Shown here piece after piece: positions 22,848 through 28,735 of a stretch of DNA of 28,735 nt. This stretch comes from an uncultured Ruminococcus sp. (GTDB taxonomy: Bacteria > Bacillota > Clostridia > Oscillospirales > CAG-272), in NCBI GenBank assembly GCA_902783705.1, contig CACZSA010000078.1, positions 1-28,735 of the forward strand, read 5' to 3'. Position numbers and translations under genes: made by a program. A model generated the notes under the pieces. It was not told where the DNA came from, did not search any database, and worked only from the letters and a program-made list of their open reading frames with translations. The number at the start of each line of letters is the position of its first letter. The stretch's first letter is position 1.

Positions 22848-25046
22848 TCAGAGAATTTTTACGGGCTCCTTCGAAACCTCGGCGAGGATGTCCTCGCGTC
22901 CCGGGATGCGGATGCGCACGGTGCCGGAATGATCCGCCGCGACGACGAGGGAGGTCACGACGCCGCCCTTCCACGAAGCTGAAACGGTGTAGCCGCCGCG
23001 CGCCCGGAGATTCTCAAACGAGCCGTCGAGCCAGGCCGGGACCGCCGGGAGCAGGGAAACGCAGCCCTCGTGGCTCTGCATCACCATCTCGCCGATGCCC
23101 GCCGCGCCGCCGAAGTTGCCGTCGATCTGGAACGGCGGATGCGCGTCGAAGAGGTTCGGGAAGGTGGATTTCGTGAAGAGCAGGCGGATGTGCTTGTACG
23201 TGTCCTCCGGCTTGCCGAGGCGCGCGAAGAGGTTGATGAGCCATGCGCGGGACCAGCCCGTGTGACCGCCGCCATGCGCGAGCCGGCGTTCGAGCGTCAC
23301 CTCGATCGCGCGGAAGAGCTCGGGCGTCGCGCGGGTGATCTGCGCCGCCGGATAGAGCCCGAAGGCGTGGGAGATGTGCCGGTGACCGGGATCCGCTTCT
23401 TCGTAGTCCTTGAGCCATTCCATGAGCTGACCGTGACGGCCGACGCGGAGCGGAACCATTCTCGCGCGGAACGCCTTGGCCTTCTCGCCCGCCGCGGGAT
23501 CGATCCCGAGGATCTTTTCGCATTCCGCGTAAAAGTCGAGCAGGCCGCCGATGATCTCGAGGTCCATCGTCGGGGAGATCGCGAGGTTCACCCGGCGTCC
23601 CTCGCTGTCCAGATAGAGATTCTCCGGCGAGGTGGAAGGACCGGTGTGCAGGTAGCCGTCCGGACCCTCGAACAGGGTATCCATGAAGAATTCCGCGCAG
23701 TTGCGGATATAGCGGTAGGCCGTCGTGCGCAGGAAGTTCTTGTCGCCCGTGTAGAGCCAGTGCTCCCAGAGATGATAGGCAAGCCATGCGCCGCCGAGGG
23801 GCCAGAGTCCCCAGAGACCGTCTGCCGCCGCCGCGAAGCCGTAGATGTCGGAGAGGTGATGCACCACCATGCCGCGGGCTTCGTAATTCTCTCTCGCGAC
23901 CCGTTCGCCGCCGGGCAGCAGATAGCCGTTCATGTAGTCGAAGAGCGCGGAGACGCATTCGCCGATGTTCGCCTCCTCGGCCTGCCAGTAGTTCATCTGC
24001 AGGTTGATGTTCGTGTGGTAGTCGCTGTTCCACGGCGGGGTGAGGCCGTCCGCCCAGACGCCCTGCAGGTTCGCCGGGAGCGTGCCGGGACGGGAGGAGC
24101 CGATGAGCAGGTACTTGCCGAACGCATAGTACAGGGACAGAAGTCCGTCGTCGCGCGCGTCTGGGTCGTTTTTCAGCCGTTCGAGGCGTTCGCTCACCGG
24201 AAGCGCTTCGAGTTCCGGATCGGCGGGGAAGGAGAGATCGGAGCGGTTCATGAGCGCCCGGTGATCCTCTACGGCCTCCTTTTTGAGCGCGTCCCAGCCC
24301 GCGACGGTCTTGTCGAGGAGATCCTCGGCGGCGTTGACGAGGTTGAAGGACTTGAACGCCGTGACGATGACGGTGTAGAGCTCGATGTACGAAGCGTCCT
24401 TCACGTCCACGCCCGCCTCGGAGACGGACGCCGCGCCGTCGGTGACGATCTTCGTCTTGATGAGGAAGCGGTTGTCGTTCACGGCGGTCCCGCAGACGGC
24501 GGCGATCCCCTCGGGCGTCACGGTCAGCCGGCGGATGTTCTCGCGGCGGAACCGGATCCCGGCGGAGAACGCGGCGTCGGCGGTGAAGCGCGATCCGATC
24601 ACGCCCGCCGGATAGGAGGCGAAATACTCGCGCTTGTAGGAGACGCCGTCCCGCTCATAGGCCACCGTGCAGACGCCGTCCGTGAGGTCGATGTCGCGGC
24701 GGTAGTTCTCCGCCTCATCGTCCGCATGCAGACGGACGCGGATGTCACCCGCATATTCATAGGCGCGGATGCGGTTGAAGCATTCGCCCATGTTCTCCGT
24801 CGCCCAGCGGTCCGCGTCGTATTCGCGTCCCTCGAGGAAGAGCTCCCGGATGTGGCGCAGCTTGTCCGCGAAGCCGTCGACCTTGGTGTTCATGGGGCCG
24901 CCGTCCCAGATGGACTCTTCATTGAAGGTCAGACGCTCCTCGCCCACGCCGCCCCAGACCATGAGCCCGGCGGAGCCGCACCCGACGGGAGACGCGTTGT
25001 CCCACTGCGGCGCTGCGTTGGCAAGATGAAGGATGTAGTTTTTCAT
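22848..25046 (-). CDS. GH95 alpha-L-fucosidase / alpha-L-galactosidase family enzyme
   Basis: Inverting glycosidase that removes alpha-1,2-linked L-fucose (some members L-galactose) from host or plant glycans. 732 residues, no signal peptide, so it acts on imported sugars. The N-terminal beta domain opens with the family pattern WDNASPVGCGSAGLMVWGG. In the (alpha/alpha)6 domain, HTNINLQMNYW gives Asn346 and Asn348, STSPEN gives Glu475 (probable acid) and IDGNFGG gives Asp642, in the order known for the family. A C-terminal beta domain follows. The ATG at 25046 follows AGGAGG closely (4 bases). It lies 57 bases after the recombinase gene, with a tandem 14-bp repeat between them. Confidence 0.92.
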   Translation of the reverse strand: MKNYILHLANAAPQWDNASPVGCGSAGLMVWGGVGEERLTFNEESIWDGGPMNTKVDGFADKLRHIRELFLEGREYDADRWATENMGECFNRIRAYEYAGDIRVRLHADDEAENYRRDIDLTDGVCTVAYERDGVSYKREYFASYPAGVIGSRFTADAAFSAGIRFRRENIRRLTVTPEGIAAVCGTAVNDNRFLIKTKIVTDGAASVSEAGVDVKDASYIELYTVIVTAFKSFNLVNAAEDLLDKTVAGWDALKKEAVEDHRALMNRSDLSFPADPELEALPVSERLERLKNDPDARDDGLLSLYYAFGKYLLIGSSRPGTLPANLQGVWADGLTPPWNSDYHTNINLQMNYWQAEEANIGECVSALFDYMNGYLLPGGERVARENYEARGMVVHHLSDIYGFAAAADGLWGLWPLGGAWLAYHLWEHWLYTGDKNFLRTTAYRYIRNCAEFFMDTLFEGPDGYLHTGPSTSPENLYLDSEGRRVNLAISPTMDLEIIGGLLDFYAECEKILGIDPAAGEKAKAFRARMVPLRVGRHGQLMEWLKDYEEADPGHRHISHAFGLYPAAQITRATPELFRAIEVTLERRLAHGGGHTGWSRAWLINLFARLGKPEDTYKHIRLLFTKSTFPNLFDAHPPFQIDGNFGGAAGIGEMVMQSHEGCVSLLPAVPAWLDGSFENLRARGGYTVSASWKGGVVTSLVVAADHSGTVRIRIPGREDILAEVSKEPVKIL

Positions 25047-25065
25047 AGAGCCTCCTCGTATTGAA

Positions 25066-25093
25066 GTAAGAAGTAATAGGTAAGAAGGAATAG
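25066..25093. repeat. Tandem 14-bp repeat, two units
   Basis: GTAAGAAGTAATAG (25066-25079) and GTAAGAAGGAATAG (25080-25093) differ at one base. The AT-rich unit stands out from the GC-rich surroundings and lies between the recombinase stop and the GH95 ribosome binding site. Confidence 0.8.
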
Positions 25094-25103
25094 GTGTCCT
25101 GGG

Positions 25104-26159
25104 TCACTCTTCGCCGTCTCCGTCCGCTCCGCCTTCCTTCGCCTTCATGCGCTTTTTCTTCGGCGGCATGACTTCGGCGAGGGGATTGGCGGCCATGGCT
25201 TCTTCCATGTGCTCGTTCGAGACGTGTGTGTAGATCTGCGTCGTGTTGAGCTGTTCGTGCCCGAGAATGTCCTTGAGCACGCGGATATCGACCTCCCCCG
25301 ACTGGTACATCAGGGTCGCGGCGGTGTGGCGGAGCTTGTGCGTCGAATAATTCTTGTATTCGAGCCCGGCCTCGCCGAGGTACTTCTTCACCATCCACTG
25401 CACGGTCTTGACGGAGATCCGGTTGCCCTGCCCGGAGAGGAAGAGCGCGCTCTCGCCCTTGCGCTTCGCCGGAGTCTCCATCCGGATCGGCAGGTACGCG
25501 GCGATCGCGGCCCGGCAGGCGTCGTTCAGGTAGACGATCCGCTCCTTCGAGCCCTTTCCGATGACGCGCATCGAACGGAGCTCCTTGTCGAGATCCGGGA
25601 TGCTGATCCCCGCGAGCTCCGAGAGCCGGATCCCGCAGTTGAGGAAGAGCGTGAGGATGCAGTAATCCCGTTCGCGGGTCTTCGATTCCGTGTCGTTCGT
25701 CACCGCGCCGAGCAGATCCATGCACTCCTCGACGCTCAGATACTTCGGCAGGGATTTCTTCATCTTCGGCGTCTCGATGTCGACGGCGGGATTGTTCTCG
25801 AAGAGGTGCATCCGGGAGGTGCAGTATTTATAGAACTGCTTGATTGCGGAGAGCTTGCGCGCCATCGCCCGGTTCTCGTTGTCCCGCCCGTCCTTCACGA
25901 AGGAGAGAAAGTCGTACACCTCGGAGGTCGAGACGGAGGCGAAGAAGGCGTTGTCGAGCGGGCGGATGTCGATCTCGTCAAATTCCTCGCCCTCGGTCGG
26001 CAGGCCGTTCCGGGACGCGGTGAGCCAGCGGCAGAAGGTCCGCAGATCGAAGAGGTATTCGGTCACGGTCTTCGGCGAGCAGCCCTGTACCACGTCCTTG
26101 TAGCGCGCGAAGTCCCGGACGAGGGGAGGGAACTGCGCGCGGAATTCTGTATCGGTCAT
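25104..26159 (-). CDS. Tyrosine recombinase, XerC/XerD-like
   Basis: Site-specific recombinase. 351 residues. The N-terminal SAM-like core-binding domain (about 10-120) is followed by the catalytic domain with the full set: Arg178 (CGIRLSEL), Lys205 (GKGSKER), His274-x-x-Arg277 (THKLRHTA), His301 (LGHEQL) and the nucleophile Tyr310 (TTQIYTH). An unusual charged tail follows: basic PPKKKRMKAK, then acidic GGADGDGEE. ATG at 26159 follows GGAGGTG. No cargo genes, att-like repeats or other phage genes adjoin it, so a housekeeping chromosome-resolution role or a small inverton function are both open. Confidence 0.9.
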   Translation of the reverse strand: MTDTEFRAQFPPLVRDFARYKDVVQGCSPKTVTEYLFDLRTFCRWLTASRNGLPTEGEEFDEIDIRPLDNAFFASVSTSEVYDFLSFVKDGRDNENRAMARKLSAIKQFYKYCTSRMHLFENNPAVDIETPKMKKSLPKYLSVEECMDLLGAVTNDTESKTRERDYCILTLFLNCGIRLSELAGISIPDLDKELRSMRVIGKGSKERIVYLNDACRAAIAAYLPIRMETPAKRKGESALFLSGQGNRISVKTVQWMVKKYLGEAGLEYKNYSTHKLRHTAATLMYQSGEVDIRVLKDILGHEQLNTTQIYTHVSNEHMEEAMAANPLAEVMPPKKKRMKAKEGGADGDGEE

Positions 26160-26188
26160 CTGGGAACACCTCCGTTTCGGTCTCCTTT

Positions 26189-26194
26189 ATTATA
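26189..26194 (-). promoter_or_regulatory. -10 element of recombinase gene
   Basis: TATAAT on the minus strand at 26194-26189, about 30 bases before the start. No good -35 is seen at 16-18 bases. Confidence 0.4.
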
Positions 26195-26246
26195 CAACAA
26201 TCTTTATGTTTTTAGTGGATTTTTTGTAAATTTTCCACGGGCAGAC

Positions 26247-26275
26247 TTGTATTATACACGGAAAAACGGTACAAT
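26247..26275 (+). promoter_or_regulatory. Promoter of small membrane protein gene
   Basis: TTGTAT (26247-26252), 17 bases, TACAAT (26270-26275). Transcription would start near 26282, leaving a structured leader of about 80 bases. Confidence 0.55.
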
Positions 26276-26292
26276 AAGCACGAAGCGGACCC

Positions 26293-26350
26293 ATACCGGA
26301 GAGAACCGGGCAGGCAAGCGGACCCGGACGACCGGTATTTCATTTTTTTC
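26293..26350 (+). terminator. Terminator-like leader hairpin (attenuator candidate)
   Basis: Nested stem: outer ATACCGG (26293-26299) / CCGGTAT (26332-26338), inner CCGGG (26306-26310) / CCCGG (26323-26327), then TTCATTTTTTTC. It lies between the promoter and the ribosome binding site of the next gene. The leader also holds a 10-bp direct repeat AAGCGGACCC at 26283 and 26316 that could form competing pairings. Confidence 0.5.
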
Positions 26351-26361
26351 ACGGAGCGTTT

Positions 26362-26943
26362 ATGAAGGAATTCTGGAGCGAAAACGGTAAATATGTCGGA
26401 AAAATGCTCATCAATCAGTTTGGAGCAACCTTTTTCGGCATCATGCTCGTGATGGCGGCGTCTGCGGCGCAGAGTCAGCGGATCTGGCTGCGGCTTTTTG
26501 CCAGCTGTTTTGCGACGCTGTTCTATCTCTACCTCATTTATAACGTCCTCTGGGAGCACGGCGGGCAGGACCGGATCCGTGCGGACTCCGGACGCGCGCC
26601 CCGCAGGCCGCTCACAGGTCTGTGGATCGCGTGCCTCGCGAACATCCCGAACTTCATCATCGCCGCGCTCATCATCGTCAGCCAGCCGTTCAAGGAAACT
26701 GAACAGTGGGCGGTGAACGTCAACGTCGTCGGACGCGCGCTCGCGCTTCTGTGGGAGGGAATGTACGCCGGGATCGTCGCGACCTATTCGCCGATCAACC
26801 CGATCATCCACCTGCTCGACATTTTCCCGGCCCTGTTCGTCGCCTGGGCGGCCTACCTCCTCGGCCTCTCGAACAAGCGCCTCCTCCAGCCCTTCGAGCT
26901 CAAGCAGCCGGAGAAAAAGGAAGAAGCGAAGAGCGGGAAGTAA
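26362..26943 (+). CDS. Conserved-looking small membrane protein, function unknown
   Basis: 193 residues, not recognised. Four membrane segments can be seen (about 17-38, 41-63, 86-107 and 145-168), with a hydrophilic loop (GGQDRIRADSGRAPRRP, about 67-83) after the second and a charged C-terminal tail rich in Lys and Glu. The N-terminus is short with no signal peptide. GGAG lies 5 bases before the ATG at 26362. It is monocistronic, divergent from the recombinase gene, with its own promoter, a hairpin leader and a terminator. Steady codon use and the flanking signals support a real gene. Confidence 0.8.
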   Translation: MKEFWSENGKYVGKMLINQFGATFFGIMLVMAASAAQSQRIWLRLFASCFATLFYLYLIYNVLWEHGGQDRIRADSGRAPRRPLTGLWIACLANIPNFIIAALIIVSQPFKETEQWAVNVNVVGRALALLWEGMYAGIVATYSPINPIIHLLDIFPALFVAWAAYLLGLSNKRLLQPFELKQPEKKEEAKSGK

Positions 26944-26960
26944 ACAAGAAGAAAACAGAG

Positions 26961-26996
26961 AATCCGTCCTTTTTCGGGGACGGATTTGTTTTATTT
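26961..26996 (+). terminator. Intrinsic terminator after small membrane protein gene
   Basis: Stem AATCCGTCC (26961-26969) / GGACGGATT (26978-26986), 8-base loop, then TGTTTTATTT. Confidence 0.88.
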
Positions 26997-27008
26997 CAAA
27001 AAAAGGTA

Positions 27009-27037
27009 TTGACAGAGCTGAATTGGTCTGCTATAAT
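27009..27037 (+). promoter_or_regulatory. Consensus promoter of SBP4
   Basis: Perfect TTGACA (27009-27014), 17-base spacer, perfect TATAAT (27032-27037) with TGC extended -10. It is the strongest promoter in the window. Confidence 0.88.
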
Positions 27038-27088
27038 TAAACCTAATCGATCTAAAAGTTTTAAATCAATAAACAACGGGAGCTGCTT

Positions 27089-28735
27089 ATGACTAAGCGT
27101 TGGACGGCATTCCTTCTTTGTGTGATGATCTTCTTGACGGGATGCAGAAAGCCTGAGAATGGGTATGAGAGTGAAAACACCCCCTCTAACACAGAGCATA
27201 TTACAGCGGACGGCGCACTCGAACACGTCTGGACTGGGACGGAATACGAATTGCCGGAGGGATGGACGACAAGCGGACCTATCGCATACGATCCGGAGAC
27301 CGCGACAATCTTTGCGGAGGCATATCGACATACCGAAAACAACGGCACAGAGTACGCGCTCTGCACCCTCACGGAAAAGGCGTATCAGCTCGAACCCTTC
27401 CGAAGTATGGAAGAGGAGGACACCCGCGTGATGCTCTCAAACGCTGTCAGAACCGACGACGCGCTCTGGTATGTGAAGACATTGAACCCGGGGACAGCGC
27501 AAAGTAAGCGGTATCTCGTCCGCCGCGATTTGGAAACCGGAGAGGAGACAGACGCCGCTCTTTCCTCACTCTTTGACGGAGGAGATGCGTTCTTCTACGG
27601 TTTTCTCGCGGATCCGAACGGCGATCTCTGGCTAAGCACGCTCACCGAGGTCATCGCGATCCGTCCGGACTTCACCTGCATCTTATCCATGCGCTTCGAA
27701 CGCGGCGGGGAACTGCTCATGCGTGCGGACGGTACGGTCTTCGTACTCACCGAAAATCCCTCGGGTCCCATCCTCGCGGGGATCGACAAAACTACGGGCG
27801 GACGCATGGAGGAGATCCCCCTCCCGCCGTCGCGTCATGCTGTCTGCTTCCCGGAAGAGACCGATTCTCCCTACGCCTATCTTTACGCGGCGTCGGGCGG
27901 AGTCTTCGGGGCGCGTATTGGCGAAAAAGGGGAGATCGTCTCCGAATGCCTCCTCGATTATGTCAACTCCTCCATGAACGCGGACAAGGTGGAACTCATC
28001 GGTCCCGCGGGAACGGACGGGCTTCTGTTTCTCGAAGACGGACATCCCGTTGTCTGCCGGCCTGCCGGGACGGTGAATCTCGCGGACGTCACTATGCTGA
28101 CTGTCGCGATCTCCCGGCCGCTTTGGGATCAGGTGGTACAGGACGCCATCGCCGATTTCAACAGGACCCACACGGACGCTCGGATCATGCTGCTTGATTA
28201 CAGCACCTATGCCACCGCTGAAAATGCCACAGCTGGCTCGGATAGGCTGGCCCTCGATATGGCGGCGGGAATCTGTTTTCCGGACATCGTCGTCGGAAGA
28301 CCCGGCGAGGACGCCTCGATCGATTTGATCCTCGATAAAGAACGTTATGTGGACCTCTATCCGTTTCTCGATGCGGACCCGGAGCTGAGCCGGGAATCGA
28401 TCCTCGACTGCGTACTCACTGCCTTTGACGATCGAGGCAGGCTCTGGTGCCTCTCAAATTACTTCCTGTTCGATACGCTTCTTGTCCATCCCGATGTGCT
28501 TGAAGCGTGCGGCCTCGGCGGAAAGACGAGCTGGACACTCGCGGAATTTCTCGATTTTGCAGAAACTCTCCCGGAAGGAGTGGAGCTGACGGACGGCCTC
28601 ATTCAGGACGGCGCGATCCGCGTGCTGCTCGGGAACTACGGCCTCGGTGCGTTCTTCGACAGAGAGGAGGGGATCTGTTCCTTCGACAGCCCGGAATTCA
28701 TCCGCTGGCTCAGATTCACCGCGTCGCTGCCAAAG
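27089..28735 (+). CDS. Fused propeller-like / solute-binding lipoprotein (SBP4), 3' end outside window
   Basis: 549 codons are open up to the window edge with no stop. The lipoprotein signal is short: MTKRW, hydrophobic core, LTGC with Cys19. Residues about 40-330 form an extra N-terminal domain with repeated beta-type phrases such as DPNGDLWLSTLTEVIAI, RADGTVFVLTE and GTDGLLFLEDGHPVV, which look like propeller blades. From about 337 (TMLTVAIS, then DAIADFNRTHTDARI) it becomes a type-1 solute-binding protein with FPDIVVG and the YFLFDTLLVHPDVLEACG stretch. This differs from the three other binding proteins, which lack the extra domain. GGGAG lies 6 bases before the ATG at 27089. The ligand is unknown; a sensing as well as transport role is possible. 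Confidence 0.85.
   Translation, partial: MTKRWTAFLLCVMIFLTGCRKPENGYESENTPSNTEHITADGALEHVWTGTEYELPEGWTTSGPIAYDPETATIFAEAYRHTENNGTEYALCTLTEKAYQLEPFRSMEEEDTRVMLSNAVRTDDALWYVKTLNPGTAQSKRYLVRRDLETGEETDAALSSLFDGGDAFFYGFLADPNGDLWLSTLTEVIAIRPDFTCILSMRFERGGELLMRADGTVFVLTENPSGPILAGIDKTTGGRMEEIPLPPSRHAVCFPEETDSPYAYLYAASGGVFGARIGEKGEIVSECLLDYVNSSMNADKVELIGPAGTDGLLFLEDGHPVVCRPAGTVNLADVTMLTVAISRPLWDQVVQDAIADFNRTHTDARIMLLDYSTYATAENATAGSDRLALDMAAGICFPDIVVGRPGEDASIDLILDKERYVDLYPFLDADPELSRESILDCVLTAFDDRGRLWCLSNYFLFDTLLVHPDVLEACGLGGKTSWTLAEFLDFAETLPEGVELTDGLIQDGAIRVLLGNYGLGAFFDREEGICSFDSPEFIRWLRFTASLPK

Noticed and set aside
23070..25064. A 664-codon plus-strand open frame opposite GH95
   Set aside because: Antisense shadow with no recognisable motifs; the GH95 frame has all family catalytic residues.
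25066..25093. CRISPR-like repeat
   Set aside because: Only two short units directly abutting with no spacers, and no cas genes in the window.
25104..26159. Integrated mobile element around the recombinase
   Set aside because: No flanking direct repeats, tRNA target, excisionase, replication or phage genes were seen, and base composition does not shift.

Overview
The window reads as chromosomal DNA of a GC-rich, spore-forming, anaerobic clostridial Firmicute, probably an uncultured plant-fibre or glycan degrader from a gut or rumen. The evidence is a spoIIGA-sigE pair, a rubrerythrin, a glycyl radical enzyme, lipoprotein solute-binding proteins, AGGAGG-type ribosome binding sites and promoters of the clostridial SigA type. 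There are no rRNA, tRNA or CRISPR features, no transposases, and no gene-free stretch above 300 bases.

Layout. 1-1362 (-): 5' part of a solute-binding lipoprotein gene. 1645-2313 (+): rubrerythrin. 2367-9678 (-): a carbohydrate block, in transcription order GH127 beta-L-arabinofuranosidase, solute-binding lipoprotein, an unusual short glycyl radical enzyme (GRE), and a tandem-module GH43 glycosidase. 9891-11783 (+): divergent AraC-family regulator and Gfo/Idh/MocA oxidoreductase. 12010-12243 (+): HPr-like protein without the phosphorylatable histidine. 12308-16392 (-): MoxR ATPase, DUF58 protein and membrane transglutaminase operon. 16578-19440 (-): OmpR-type response regulator and polytopic sensor kinase. 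19617-21149 (+): spoIIGA and sigE. 21203-26159 (-): tyrosine recombinase, GH95 fucosidase-type enzyme and a third solute-binding lipoprotein. 26362-26943 (+): small membrane protein behind an attenuator-like leader. 27089-end (+): a fourth, fused-type solute-binding lipoprotein, cut by the window edge.

How it fits together. The lipoproteins would capture oligosaccharides at the cell surface. GH127, GH43 and GH95 have no signal peptides, so they would cleave imported arabinose- and fucose-type glycans inside the cell. The AraC protein is the obvious local regulator. No ABC permease or ATPase gene is present although there are four binding proteins, so permeases must be shared from elsewhere. 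The least explained gene is the GRE. It is tightly coupled to a binding-protein gene (12-base gap), has a Cys-Trp-Glu active site and a divergent glycyl loop, and has no activating enzyme nearby. Several promoters and dyads could be placed precisely. They include an 11-bp inverted repeat astride the GH43 promoter, an inverted repeat overlapping the GH127 promoter, and an 11-bp-phased direct repeat between two promoters of the two-component system.
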